The notes: a model not told the origin generated them from the letters alone. A DNA stretch of 59,740 nt from Clostridiales bacterium (GCA_003507395.1 DNVW01000018.1:1-59740); one strand, 5' to 3'; positions 35,684-46,050 are shown, counted from the first letter of the stretch. Numbers and translations are program-made.

Positions 35684-36812
35684 TTAATCGGTAATCATCA
35701 TATTATAAACTCTTTCATAATCTTTAGTATCGGGATAAGCCATATGTACCTGTGAAGCGTTTTTTCTTAGAAATTCAATTATTTCATATACATCAATCCA
35801 AATTTGGTTTACACCATCTTTTTGAACCTCATTAAAAATTAACTGTATTCCAAAATGCAAGTGAGGAATATTTATATTATTTACATTTTCTTTTGAACTG
35901 TATCCTGTCATACCAAGATAACCAATAACATCTCCTGCAGTAACTACTTGGCCTTCTTGTAAATCTTTAGCATATGGATGGTCTTTTCTTAAATGAGCAT
36001 AATAATAGTATCTTTTCCTATCAAAACTTCTTATTCCAATTCGCCAACCACCATATTGATTCCAACCTAATGCTTCAACATATCCAGATTCAACAGCTAT
36101 AATAGGAGTACCAATACTTCCGGAGTAAATCATTTCCAAGATGAACACGTCTATATCCATATGATCTAGAGGTTCCAAAATCTTTATAATGATTAAAACT
36201 ATAATTTTTAGCAATAGGCAAAAAAACTTTTAATCCATATTTTTTTACATAAGTTTTGTTTCCATTGGCATCAGTAGTTTCAACTTCATATTCACCAATA
36301 TATTCATGAAAAATAGAATCATAACTTTCATAAAAATAATTATATAGTTTCATATTAGATGTAAGTTCTTCCATAGATTTACCAGCTCTTATATTTGCTA
36401 CTAAATTATCTAAATCACTTTGTTTAAATAAATTTAAATTACCACCATATTTACAACCTAAATAAGCCATTAATTCAATCCAATTTAATTTTACCTCTTC
36501 TCGATTATTGTGTGAGGTAATATCTAAATCTGAAAGCTTTTTTAAAATAGAAGAGCTACCTTTAAAATCTACCCATTTAATGTATGATGATTTGGCATCG
36601 TCTTTTAATTCTTCAGGGGGAAAATTAGAAATTTCATTTATAAAATCTTCACCAACAGAATTAGAATTTAATATATTTTCAATGTTTGTGTTAGTCTGAA
36701 AAAAACGGAATTTAAATATAGCTATATATATGACTATAGTAACTAAAAGGATAGTAGATAATAAAAGTAATAAATATTTAATTTTAGTAAGTTTAACAGA
36801 TTTAATAATCAA
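35684..36812 (-). pseudogene. M23-family peptidoglycan endopeptidase, frameshifted
   Basis: The gene begins with TTG at 36812, eight bases after GAGGTGA, and encodes an N-terminal membrane helix (residues 10-34), a helical domain and the start of the M23 (LytM) domain up to YRRVHLGNDL, the first metal site HxxxD. Frame is lost at 36120-36131: removing one base near GATTTACTCC restores SGSIGTPIIAVESGYVEAL and continues through YYYYAHLRK and the second metal motif NIPHLHFG to the stop at 35684. The intact protein would be about 375 residues. M23 enzymes cut peptidoglycan crossbridges or act as sporulation scaffolds. Loss of the second half would abolish zinc binding; assembly error is an alternative. 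Confidence 0.8.
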
Positions 36813-36949
36813 AATATTTCACCTCGACCAATATATAGTAAATATATTATTAGATAAATGATAATATACATATAAATATTGATAGTTAAGTAATTTTATG
36901 ATAATATAAAATCAGATTTTGAACATAAAAAAGGAGAACATTTATCAAA

Positions 36950-38989
36950 ATGAAAAAATTTAAATTAAATATTAATAATTTAGATTGTGCAAATTGTGCT
37001 AGAGAAATAGAAGAAGAGCTCAACAAAAATAGTAAATTTAAAAATGTTGTAGTAAATTTTGGAACTTCAAAACTATCATATCAAGCAGAAGAAGAAATTC
37101 CAATAAATGAAATAAATAAAATAATTAAAAACATTGAACCAGGTGCAAGTGCATCTAAAGAAGAAGTTGCACAATCAAAAGATTTTCATGTGAGTATATT
37201 GATATTAGCTACAATGCTGGGGATAATTGGAATATATAGCAATTTGCCAAATATAATAAAGACATTATCATTAATAATATCATATGTTCTCTTACTTTAT
37301 AAAACATTCATTAATGCTTGTAAATTATTAGTAAAATCAAAGATAATTAATGAAAATGCTTTAATTACAGTATCATGTGTTGGTGCATACTTAATAGGAG
37401 AACCAGCAGAAGGATTAATGGTTATTATATTATACACTATAGGAAAAATTTTAGAAGAAAAAGCAATAAACAATTCTAGAAAATCTATTAAAGATTTGAT
37501 AAATATAAAACAAAATTATGCTAACAGAAAAGAGAATCAAGGAGTTTCAAAAGTAGACATTGATGAAATAAAAATTGATGATATTTTAATTGTAAAAAAA
37601 GGAGAAAGAATTCCTGTAGATGGCATTATAATAAAAGGACAAACAAAATTAGATGAGTCTGCATTAACAGGAGAAAGTGAATTTGTTGAAGTAAAAGAGA
37701 ATAACAAAGTTTTATCAGGTTCAATTAATATAGAAAATGTAATAGAAATTAAAGTAACTAATCTATTTGAGGATTCAACTGTAGCTAAAATACTAGAATT
37801 AGTAGAAGATGCGACAGATAAAAAAACAAAAAGAGAGACATTTGTTGCAAAAGCAGGAAAAATATATACTCCTATAATATTCATATTAGCAATTTTAATT
37901 GCCATTTTTGCTCCATTAATATTTAACATTACTTATGCAGAAAGTATATATAGAGGATTAACATTTTTAGTAATTTCTTGTCCCTGTGCTATTGCTATTT
38001 CGATACCACTTTCTTACTTTACAGCAATTGGAGTTGCATCTAAAAATGGAATATTAATAAAAGGAAGTAATTATTTAGATAATTTGAGCAATGTAAATAA
38101 AATAATTTTTGATAAGACAGGAACTTTAACTAAAGGAGCATTTTCCGTTACAGATATTAAAATTTTTGACAACAATTATACAAAAGATGAAATTATAGAC
38201 ATTTTAGTTAAAGGAGAATCTTTATCAAATCACCCAATAGCAAAATCAATAATGCAATTAGCACAAGGAGAGATAGAAAACGTTGACGTAAAAGATTTTA
38301 AAGAACTTGATGGTAAAGGTATAACTTATTTTATCGCAAATAAAGAAATAAAGATAGGAAATAAAAATATTTGCAATTGTGAGCAAGAAGCTTTACTACA
38401 TTTAAGTATTAATGGAAAACATGTGGCTTCAATAACAATAGATGACGGAATAAAAGACAATGCATATGATACAATTTCTCAATTAAGAGAAAATAATATA
38501 AAAACATATATGTTTACAGGTGATAAAAAAGAAATTGCGATAGATATAGCTAAAAAATTAAACATCGATGAAGTAAAATATGAAATGTTACCAACAGATA
38601 AATATGAAATGTATGAATCAATTATAGGAGACAATGATATTGTTGCATTTGTAGGAGATGGAATAAATGATAGTCCTGTACTAAAAAGAGCAGATATTGG
38701 TATTTCAATGGGAGGAGTAGGTTCAGAGGCAGCAATAGAAGCATCAGATATTGTTTTGATGTCAGATGATTTATCAAAAATTCCAAAGGCAATAAATATT
38801 TCAAAATATACAAATTTTATAATAAAGCAAAACTTAAGCTTTGCTATTTTTATAAAACTTGCTATATTATTATTAAGCATATTAGGATTAGCAAATATGT
38901 GGTTTGCAGTATTTGCAGATACAGGAGTTACATTACTTACAATTTTAAATACGCTGAGAATAAGAAAAAAACATACTAATATATATTAG
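36950..38989 (+). CDS. heavy-metal P1B-type ATPase (Cd/Zn-exporting type)
   Basis: The 679-residue pump has an N-terminal metal-binding domain with Cys13 and Cys16 (CANC), membrane segments, the TGES actuator motif (ALTGESEFVE), the transmembrane CPC motif (344-346), phosphorylation Asp388 (DKTGTLTKG), His428-Pro (HP motif), TGDKK and GDGINDSP with Asp570. CPC with the following SIPL and the overall size fit the CadA/ZntA group exporting Cd2+, Zn2+ or Pb2+; a copper pump is less likely. AAGGAG precedes the ATG. It is divergent from the M23 gene and no regulator is adjacent. Confidence 0.93.
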   Translation: MKKFKLNINNLDCANCAREIEEELNKNSKFKNVVVNFGTSKLSYQAEEEIPINEINKIIKNIEPGASASKEEVAQSKDFHVSILILATMLGIIGIYSNLPNIIKTLSLIISYVLLLYKTFINACKLLVKSKIINENALITVSCVGAYLIGEPAEGLMVIILYTIGKILEEKAINNSRKSIKDLINIKQNYANRKENQGVSKVDIDEIKIDDILIVKKGERIPVDGIIIKGQTKLDESALTGESEFVEVKENNKVLSGSINIENVIEIKVTNLFEDSTVAKILELVEDATDKKTKRETFVAKAGKIYTPIIFILAILIAIFAPLIFNITYAESIYRGLTFLVISCPCAIAISIPLSYFTAIGVASKNGILIKGSNYLDNLSNVNKIIFDKTGTLTKGAFSVTDIKIFDNNYTKDEIIDILVKGESLSNHPIAKSIMQLAQGEIENVDVKDFKELDGKGITYFIANKEIKIGNKNICNCEQEALLHLSINGKHVASITIDDGIKDNAYDTISQLRENNIKTYMFTGDKKEIAIDIAKKLNIDEVKYEMLPTDKYEMYESIIGDNDIVAFVGDGINDSPVLKRADIGISMGGVGSEAAIEASDIVLMSDDLSKIPKAINISKYTNFIIKQNLSFAIFIKLAILLLSILGLANMWFAVFADTGVTLLTILNTLRIRKKHTNIY

Positions 38990-39008
38990 ATGAAAAAATT
39001 TTTAGTAA

Positions 39009-39060
39009 AAAAGACGTTAATGAAACTATGCTAAATCTCATTAACGTCTTTTATTTTTAT
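39009..39060. terminator. bidirectional terminator between metal ATPase and HlyIII genes
   Basis: Long arms AAAGACGTTAATGA and TCATTAACGTCTTT with a loop of about 14 bases; T-tracts on both sides. Confidence 0.85.
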
Positions 39061-39731
39061 ATGACATAAAACAAAATACACAAAAATTGTAGAAGACTTC
39101 CAATGATACAACTAATATGGAATAAAGAGTGCATCCATTTTCGTCTTTTCCCTATAATATAAAGAATCGCTCCTAAAGTGTATACTATTCCACCAGATAA
39201 TAATAATATAAAACCATTCATAGTTAATAAAGTAGGTAATAAATTTATTTTAAATATAATGCACCATCCCATTAAAATATAACAAATCATAGAAAATATT
39301 TTATATCTTTTTAAATCAATAGAATTAAAAACAATTCCTAATATTGCTAAGGCCCAAACAATTCCAAAAAGTGTCCATCCAGTAGTGAGGTCATATTGCC
39401 TTAATGTACATAAGGCAAAAGGAGTATAAGTTCCTGCTATAAGAATAAATATAGAGCAATGATCAATTATTTGAAATACTTTTTTTGCTGTGCCAGTAGG
39501 CTTTAAACCATGATATATACTAGACATTGTATATAGCAAAATTAGTGAAGTACCATAAATTGAACTTGCAATAACTCCATAAACATTATTGTGCAGAGCA
39601 GAAAATATGACACATAATACAAGTGCAACAACACCTAAGGCACCACCAATAATATGTGACACCATATTGAAGATTTCTTCGCCTTTACTATATGTAGGTA
39701 ATACTCTATCAGCTAGTTTAACTCTATTCAT
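39057..39731 (-). CDS. hemolysin III-family (PAQR) membrane protein
   Basis: The 224-residue protein has seven membrane segments and family motifs NMVSHIIGGALG, SSIYHGLKPTGTA, IDHCSIFILIAGTYTPF and HSLFHISC. The conserved His and Asp residues in these motifs are thought to bind a metal in PAQR proteins. In bacteria the role is uncertain, with lipid or membrane homeostasis proposed; real haemolytic activity should not be assumed from the name. The gene overlaps the acyl-CoA ligase gene by eight bases, so both are co-transcribed from the promoter at 41507-41535. Confidence 0.9.
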   Translation of the reverse strand: MNRVKLADRVLPTYSKGEEIFNMVSHIIGGALGVVALVLCVIFSALHNNVYGVIASSIYGTSLILLYTMSSIYHGLKPTGTAKKVFQIIDHCSIFILIAGTYTPFALCTLRQYDLTTGWTLFGIVWALAILGIVFNSIDLKRYKIFSMICYILMGWCIIFKINLLPTLLTMNGFILLLSGGIVYTLGAILYIIGKRRKWMHSLFHISCIIGSLLQFLCILFYVI

Positions 39732-41457
39732 TATTTTCCTCCTTGGTCAGAATTTGTTTTAACTCTTCATTTCTTTTTATTTTATTAGTAGTAGTTTTTA
39801 TTAATGGTTCTGAAGTGAAAGTCATATGTTTTATATATTTATACATTGGAAGAGTTTTGTTAATATCTTTAATTTTTGCCCATAAAACCGCTTCTAAATC
39901 TTTTTCAGAAATATCTGGATATTTATTATTAACAAAGTCTTTATTGTAAACAATTTTAACAGCTACTTTGACATCATTTTTATCATTTCTATCAGGTAAG
40001 CCATAAACAAAAGATTCTTCGACTTCATCCAATCTATTAATTAATAATTCAATTTCTTCAGGAAAAACCTTCTTGCCATTTTTTAGAACAATTAAGTCTT
40101 TTTTTCTTCCTGTAATAAACAAAAAGCCATCTTTATCTATATAACCTAAATCACCAGTATAAAACCAACCATCTTTTAGTACAGCATTAGTTTGAGTTTC
40201 ATTGTTATAGTATCCAAGCATTACATTAGGACCTTTTACAGCAATTTCTCCAATACCATTTGAATCAGGATTTTTAATTAAAATTTCTACACTATTCATA
40301 GGTTTTCCAACTGAGCCATATTTAATACAGTTATCGTTCTCAGCAGAAATAACAGGAGAGGTTTCTGTTAATCCATATCCTTGTACAAGGTGAATTCCAA
40401 TTTGATTGAACCATTTAGAGACTTTCGAGTCCAAAGGAGCACCACCAGAAACTATAAATCTCATATTTCCACCTAAAGCATTAATTAATTCTTTAAAAAT
40501 TTTTCTTCTTATATCTATATGAAATTTTAATAAAATATTGCTTATTTTTATTGCAAAATTAATAAGTTTGGTTTTTCCTTGTTTTTCAATTTCCTTTATC
40601 ATGGTTGAGTACATTTTATCTATTAATATTGGAACTCCAACAAATACAGAAACTTTATATTCTAATAAATTTTGCTTTATATATCTCAAACCATCAGGAA
40701 ATACTGTTTTTAATCCGGCAGCTAACATAACTAACATTCCGGTAGAACCAAAAATATGGTGAAATGGTAAAAAAGCAATATTAACATCGGTTTCATAAAA
40801 AGACTCTACCAAAAGCATGTCATATATATTAGTAACAATTCCGTATTGATTTAACATAACCGCTTTAGATTGTGAAGTAGTTCCAGAGGTAAATAATAAA
40901 ATACTCATATTGTATGGATCTACTTCGCAATTTATAAATTCATTATTTCCATTTTCAATTTCCTTTTTTCCATCGGAGAGTAGATTATTGAAACAAAGAA
41001 AATTAGGCAATTCATCAAAACATATAAAATGTTTTATATTAGTTTTATTAGATGCCTTTATTTCCTCTATAATATCTTTTAATTTCGCATCAAAGACAAT
41101 AGCTGATGCTTCACTTCTAATTAATGAATTTTCTAATTCATCTGTTTGCAATCCCTTATCTAATGGAACAGAAACAATACCACCCAATAAATTACTTAAG
41201 TGAGCAATAGCCCATTTATAGCAGTTATGGCCTATTATTGCGACTCTTTTATTTTTTAATCCAAGTTTATATAAAGCTGTTCCAAAGGAATTTATATCAT
41301 CTAATAGCTCTAAATATGTATGATTTATATAATTTATATTATTATCTTTTTTAACTTTTTCTGTAAAGGCTACGTTACTGGAAAAAACAGTAGCAGAATG
41401 ATATAAAAGTTCTTTAATAGTTGTAAATTTTGGTATACTTTTGTTATAATTTATCAT
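39724..41457 (-). CDS. long-chain acyl-CoA synthetase-like AMP-binding protein
   Basis: Adenylate-forming enzymes activate fatty acids as acyl-AMP and then acyl-CoA. The 577-residue protein has LLFTSGTTSQSKAV (A3), GYGLTETSPVIS (A5), WFYTGDLGYID (A7), ITGRKKDLIVLKNGKKVFPEEIE (A8) and the catalytic lysine in TTTNKIKRNEE (A10). AAGGAGGATTCC gives a strong ribosome binding site. It heads a two-gene unit with the HlyIII gene and is driven by a perfect consensus promoter that carries an inverted repeat over the start site. Substrate chain length is unknown; the HlyIII partner hints at membrane-lipid use. Confidence 0.9.
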   Translation of the reverse strand: MINYNKSIPKFTTIKELLYHSATVFSSNVAFTEKVKKDNNINYINHTYLELLDDINSFGTALYKLGLKNKRVAIIGHNCYKWAIAHLSNLLGGIVSVPLDKGLQTDELENSLIRSEASAIVFDAKLKDIIEEIKASNKTNIKHFICFDELPNFLCFNNLLSDGKKEIENGNNEFINCEVDPYNMSILLFTSGTTSQSKAVMLNQYGIVTNIYDMLLVESFYETDVNIAFLPFHHIFGSTGMLVMLAAGLKTVFPDGLRYIKQNLLEYKVSVFVGVPILIDKMYSTMIKEIEKQGKTKLINFAIKISNILLKFHIDIRRKIFKELINALGGNMRFIVSGGAPLDSKVSKWFNQIGIHLVQGYGLTETSPVISAENDNCIKYGSVGKPMNSVEILIKNPDSNGIGEIAVKGPNVMLGYYNNETQTNAVLKDGWFYTGDLGYIDKDGFLFITGRKKDLIVLKNGKKVFPEEIELLINRLDEVEESFVYGLPDRNDKNDVKVAVKIVYNKDFVNNKYPDISEKDLEAVLWAKIKDINKTLPMYKYIKHMTFTSEPLIKTTTNKIKRNEELKQILTKEENNE

Positions 41458-41478
41458 GGAATCCTCCTTGATTTATTT

Positions 41479-41535
41479 AAAACCATTTAATCTGGTTTCA
41501 AAAACCATTATATATTATAATGTATAATGTGTCAA
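41479..41535 (-). promoter_or_regulatory. consensus promoter with inverted-repeat operator for acyl-CoA ligase operon
   Basis: On the minus strand TTGACA (complement of 41530-41535) and TATAAT (complement of 41507-41512) are 17 bases apart, a perfect sigma-A promoter. Immediately downstream, around the transcription start, AAACCA and TGGTTT arms (41480-41498) form an inverted repeat with a seven-base centre, placed to block initiation by a repressor. Confidence 0.75.
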
Positions 41536-41654
41536 TAATAAAATAAATTTACACTAAAAGTTCAAAAATCTTTCACAATTATGTTATAATATATTATAAA
41601 TCAATAAATAAAATAGTGAAAATTTAATGTATTTTAGGAAGGTTGGTAATATTA

Positions 41655-42356
41655 GTGTCATATATAGAATTTAAAAATGTTATTAAAGAATATAAAATGG
41701 GAGAGGTAACAATAAAAGCATTAGACAATACTAATTTTAGTATTGATAAAGGAGAATTAGTGGTAATAGTTGGACCAAGTGGAGCAGGAAAAACTACTAC
41801 ATTAAATATTTTAGGTGGAATGGATAGAGCATCGTCAGGTAGAGTTTGGGTAAACGATAAAGAAGTCACAAAGTTGAATAATAAACAACTAATTGAATAC
41901 AGAAGAAATGATATAGGATTTGTATTTCAATTTTATAATTTAGTACAAAATTTAACTGCAAAAGAAAATGTAGAACTTGCAACACAAATATGTTCAGATG
42001 CCCTAAATGTAGATGATATTTTGGAAAAAGTAGGATTACAAGATAGAAAAAATAACTTTCCTTCTCAACTATCTGGTGGTGAGCAACAAAGAGTGGCAAT
42101 AGCAAGAGCAATAGCGAAAAATCCTAAACTGTTGTTATGTGATGAGCCAACAGGAGCACTAGATTATAAAACAGGAAAGCAAATTTTAAAATTGTTACAG
42201 GATACCTGCAAAAAAGAAAAAATGACAGTAATAATAATAACTCACAATACAGCAATAGCACCTATGGCAGACAAAGTAATACACTTCAAAAATGGAATGG
42301 CAGAAAAAATTGAAATAAATGAAAATCCAATTTCAATTGATAATATAGAATGGTAA
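41655..42356 (+). CDS. MacB/LolD-type ABC transporter ATPase
   Basis: The 233-residue ATPase has Walker A VGPSGAGKTTTLN, a Q-loop in FVFQFYNLVQNLT, signature LSGGEQQRVAIARA, Walker B LLLCDEPTGALD and the switch His in IITHN. This is the MacB/LolD/FtsE-like clade that powers mechanotransmission transporters with FtsX-like permeases. The GTG at 41655 is used because AGGAAGG lies upstream at usable spacing; an in-frame TTG at 41643 overlaps that site. The permease gene starts six bases after the stop. Confidence 0.92.
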   Translation: MSYIEFKNVIKEYKMGEVTIKALDNTNFSIDKGELVVIVGPSGAGKTTTLNILGGMDRASSGRVWVNDKEVTKLNNKQLIEYRRNDIGFVFQFYNLVQNLTAKENVELATQICSDALNVDDILEKVGLQDRKNNFPSQLSGGEQQRVAIARAIAKNPKLLLCDEPTGALDYKTGKQILKLLQDTCKKEKMTVIIITHNTAIAPMADKVIHFKNGMAEKIEINENPISIDNIEW

Positions 42357-42362
42357 GGATAA

Positions 42363-45300
42363 GTGAAAAAGTTGAAAAAGTCATTAGTAAAAAATAATTT
42401 GAAAACAATAAAAAGAACAAAGAGAAGATTTATCTCTATATTAATTATGGCATTTTTAGGAGTAGGCTTTTATGCCGGGCTAGTTGCTTCAAGTCCAGAT
42501 ATGCTTGATAGTTTGGATCGCTATGCAGATACAAGTAATTTATATGATATAAACATTATTTCTACCCTAGGGTTAACTGATGATGATATTAATGAAATTA
42601 AAAAAATAGATGGTATAGAAAGTGTATATGGTATACAAACTAAAGATTCTCTTACCAAGGTAGAAGATAAAGAAAGTATATGTAAAGTAATCGAATATAA
42701 TGAAAATATAAATATTCCAGTAGTAGTAGCAGGAAGAAATATAGAAAATGAAAATGAATGCTTATTAGATAGTGCAATTATTCGTACGGGAAAAGGTGCA
42801 GAAAATTATATAGGGAAAAAAATAGTTCTAGAAAATGAAGACAAAGATTCAGATAATAACCCTATATTTACTGTAAAAGAATTTGAAGTAGTAGGAATAG
42901 CTGAAACACCTATATATATATCTGGAGAAAGAGGAAATACTTCAATAGGAAATGGAACAGTATCGTTTTATATTTTTACGCAAGATAATGTAATAAACAT
43001 GGATTATTATACTGGTGTATATGCAACAGTAAAAGGTGCAAAAAATGTTGTGACAAATAGTGATGAATATTTAGAACTAGTAAATCCAGTGGTTGATAAA
43101 ATAGAAAACATTAAACAAACTAGAGAAGAAAATAGATATAATGAATTAGTGAATAAAGCAACTAGTAAATTAAATGAGGCTCAGAAAGAATTTGATGATA
43201 AAAAACAAGAAGTAGATAAGCAACTAGAAGATGCAGAAAATAAAATAAAAAAAGCAGAGAATGAAATAAGTGCATCAGAAAAAGAGTTAAAAAATGCAGA
43301 GAATGAAATACAGAATCAAGAGCAAGAAGCAAATAAAAAATTTGAAGATTATGCAAACCAAATAAAAACAGGGGAAGAAGAACTTTACAAACAAGAAGAT
43401 AATCTAAAAATAGAAAAAGAAAACTTAAAAGGAAAAAAATTAGAAGCAAACTCAGCAATTAATCAAATAAATATTCAAATTGCAAATCTTGAAAATACTT
43501 TACATGCATTAGAATTACAAAAATTAGAATTAGAAAGACAAGGTTTAGATACTACAGAAGTTCAAGAACAAATAAATACTATACAAGCTACTCTAAATGA
43601 ATTAAAAACTAGAAAAAGTACTATAGAAGCTGAACTAGAAAAGTACGAAAACCAAATAATATTATGGGAAGAACAATTAGAGAAAACAAAAGAAGAATTA
43701 AAAAATAAAAAAATAGAATTAGAAAGTGCTAAAACAAAATCCGCTTCTGAATTTAAAAAAGCTAGAAATAAAATCAATTCAGGTAAAATAGAATTAGAAG
43801 AAGGAAAAGCAAAGTTAGAAGAAAGTAAAGAAGAATATGAAAAAGGCAAAAAAGAAGCACAGGAAAAATTAGATGAAGCACAAGAAAAACTGAATGATGC
43901 TAAAGAAGAAATAAAAAAAATAGAAAAATGTAAATGGTATATTCAAGATAGGCTTGATAATACAGGCTATACAAATATTTTTGATGCAATAAAGACAATG
44001 TCAAACATATCTAAAATGTTTCCAATAATATTTTATTTAGTATCAATCCTAATAAGTTTAACATCAATGACTAGGATGATAGAAGAAGAGAGAGTTGAAA
44101 TTGGTACCTTAAAAGCACTAGGATATACAAACATGCAAATTATATCAAAATATATAATTTATTCTATTCTAGCATGCATAATAGGTGGAATTTTAGGAAT
44201 GACAGTAGGGCTATATTTGATACCTAGTATTGTATGGGCATTATATGATATGATATATAACATACCAAAGTTTTATTGTACATATAGACTTAGCATAGGA
44301 TTAATAGGAATTATTATTTCATTTATTTGTATTGGTGGTGCAACAATAATAGTTGCTAAAAAAGAGTTAAGAGAGATGCCAGCAGTATTAATGAGACCAA
44401 AATCACCTAAAAAAGGAAAAAGAATATTATTAGAAAAAATACCTTTTATATGGAGAAAATTTAATTTTTCACAAAAGGTAACAGCTAGAAATATATTTAG
44501 ATATAAAAAAAGAGCGATTATGACAATTATAGGTATTGCAGGATGTACAGGACTTATGCTTACAGGTTTTGGAATTAAAGATTCAGTATTAGATATTCCA
44601 ATAGCACAATTTGAAGGAATATTTAAATATGATTCGGCAATTTCATTATTGAATACAAATGGATTACCAGATATAGAAAAATATGTGGTAAATGATGATA
44701 ATATAGAAGAATATGTCGAAATATGTGCGACTGCTGGAAAACTAAGCAATGAAAAAATAAATTTCAATGTTACTGTATTAGTTCCAGAATCATTAGAAAA
44801 TTATGACAAAGTATATAATTTAATTAATTATCAAAGTAATGAAAATATAAAATTAAATAATAATGGTATTATTATAACAGATAAAGCAGCAGATATGCTT
44901 GGAGTTACATATGGGGACTATATAACTTTTATAGATGGAGATGATATAAGATACCAATTTAAAGTGGAGAATATAACTAAAAACCATGTAGGACACTATG
45001 TGTATATGTCAAAAGAATTTTATGAAGAAAATATGAAACCATATAAAACAAATATGATATATTTAAATACTAAAGATATAAGTGAAGCAGAGCAAAATAA
45101 AATTTCAGAGGATATATTAAATATAGAGGGCGTAGCCTCAGTAACTGTAATAAGCACATTTATGAAAACAGTAAGTGACATGTTAAATACTATGAATTAT
45201 GTAGTAGTAATTTTAATAGTTGCTTCAGCATTATTGGCTTTTGTGGTATTATATAATTTAGCAAATATAAATATAGCAGAAAGACAAAGAGAAATAGCTA

Positions 45301-45593
45301 CGTTAAAAGTATTAGGCTTTCACGATAAAGAGGTTGATAATTATATAAATAAAGAAAATATAATTTTTACAGTAATAGGAGTAATACTAGGACTAATATT
45401 TGGAACATTTTTAACAACGGGAATAATAGATAGTATAGAAATAGATTCTTTAAGACTTATGAAGAATATAACAGTTTTAAGCTACATATATTCTGCAACT
45501 ATAACTATAACATTTTCTTTTATAGTAAATTGTATAATTCATTTTGTATTAAAGAAAATAGATATGATAGAAAGTTTGAAAAGTGTAGAGTAA
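42363..45593 (+). CDS. FtsX-like ABC permease with long extracellular coiled coil
   Basis: The 1076-residue permease has an N-terminal membrane helix (about 22-42), an extracellular MacB-like domain (to about 255), an extended Lys/Glu-rich coiled coil (about 255-525) and then two FtsX blocks: TM segments at 550-690, a second external domain and three final TMs around 945-1065. MEEERVEIGTLKALGYT and ERQREIATLKVLGF are the repeated FtsX signatures. Family knowledge: such transporters extrude lipids or peptides, or transmit force to envelope hydrolases, without a classical channel. GTG start follows AAGGAT. The coiled coil could reach into the wall. Substrate unknown. Confidence 0.92.
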   Translation: MKKLKKSLVKNNLKTIKRTKRRFISILIMAFLGVGFYAGLVASSPDMLDSLDRYADTSNLYDINIISTLGLTDDDINEIKKIDGIESVYGIQTKDSLTKVEDKESICKVIEYNENINIPVVVAGRNIENENECLLDSAIIRTGKGAENYIGKKIVLENEDKDSDNNPIFTVKEFEVVGIAETPIYISGERGNTSIGNGTVSFYIFTQDNVINMDYYTGVYATVKGAKNVVTNSDEYLELVNPVVDKIENIKQTREENRYNELVNKATSKLNEAQKEFDDKKQEVDKQLEDAENKIKKAENEISASEKELKNAENEIQNQEQEANKKFEDYANQIKTGEEELYKQEDNLKIEKENLKGKKLEANSAINQINIQIANLENTLHALELQKLELERQGLDTTEVQEQINTIQATLNELKTRKSTIEAELEKYENQIILWEEQLEKTKEELKNKKIELESAKTKSASEFKKARNKINSGKIELEEGKAKLEESKEEYEKGKKEAQEKLDEAQEKLNDAKEEIKKIEKCKWYIQDRLDNTGYTNIFDAIKTMSNISKMFPIIFYLVSILISLTSMTRMIEEERVEIGTLKALGYTNMQIISKYIIYSILACIIGGILGMTVGLYLIPSIVWALYDMIYNIPKFYCTYRLSIGLIGIIISFICIGGATIIVAKKELREMPAVLMRPKSPKKGKRILLEKIPFIWRKFNFSQKVTARNIFRYKKRAIMTIIGIAGCTGLMLTGFGIKDSVLDIPIAQFEGIFKYDSAISLLNTNGLPDIEKYVVNDDNIEEYVEICATAGKLSNEKINFNVTVLVPESLENYDKVYNLINYQSNENIKLNNNGIIITDKAADMLGVTYGDYITFIDGDDIRYQFKVENITKNHVGHYVYMSKEFYEENMKPYKTNMIYLNTKDISEAEQNKISEDILNIEGVASVTVISTFMKTVSDMLNTMNYVVVILIVASALLAFVVLYNLANINIAERQREIATLKVLGFHDKEVDNYINKENIIFTVIGVILGLIFGTFLTTGIIDSIEIDSLRLMKNITVLSYIYSATITITFSFIVNCIIHFVLKKIDMIESLKSVE

Positions 45594-45613
45594 AATAAAA
45601 AGGGGGAAGCAAA

Positions 45614-46012
45614 ATGAAAATATCAACAAAAGGTAGATATGCATTAAGAGTGATGGTAGATTTAGCTACAAATGATAATGGTAATTACATAAACTTAAAA
45701 GATATTGCTAAAAGGCAGGAAATATCTAATAAATATTTAGAGCAAATTATAGCAATGTTAAATAAAGCAGGTTTTTTAGATACAGCAAGAGGTAATATGG
45801 GAGGTTATAGATTAGCAAAGCTACCAAAAGAATATATAGTAGGAGATATATTAAGGGCTACGGAGGGAGATTTAGCACCAACATATTGTTTGACAGAAGC
45901 GGGAAGTTGTACAAGAAAGCAAGATTGCAAAACATATGCATTTTGGCAAGGGTTAGACAATATTATAAATGAATATGTAGATAGTAAGACATTGGAAGAT
46001 TTGATAAGATAA
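45614..46012 (+). CDS. iscR: Rrf2/IscR-type transcriptional regulator
   Basis: The 132-residue protein has the Rrf2 winged helix-turn-helix (MKISTKGRYALRVMVDLA to NKYLEQIIAMLNKAGFL, GGYRLAK) and three cysteines, Cys92, Cys99 and Cys105, spaced almost as in E. coli IscR, so it probably binds a [2Fe-2S] cluster and senses Fe-S demand. GGGGGAAG precedes the ATG. The next gene is a truncated cysteine desulfurase whose promoter carries repeated TAGGAAT/ATTCCTA half-sites, the likely operator. A short terminator separates them. Confidence 0.9.
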   Translation: MKISTKGRYALRVMVDLATNDNGNYINLKDIAKRQEISNKYLEQIIAMLNKAGFLDTARGNMGGYRLAKLPKEYIVGDILRATEGDLAPTYCLTEAGSCTRKQDCKTYAFWQGLDNIINEYVDSKTLEDLIR

Positions 46013-46017
46013 AATGA

Positions 46018-46050
46018 AATAGAGGCTTTTTAAAGCTTCTATTTTTTGTA
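46018..46050 (+). terminator. terminator after iscR
   Basis: Arms ATAGAGGCTTT and AAAGCTTCTAT with a short loop, then a T-run, six bases after the stop codon. Confidence 0.75.

Noticed and set aside
39057..39731. Hemolysin III protein as a virulence factor
   Set aside because: The name is historical; the PAQR fold and operon with an acyl-CoA ligase point to membrane-lipid function.
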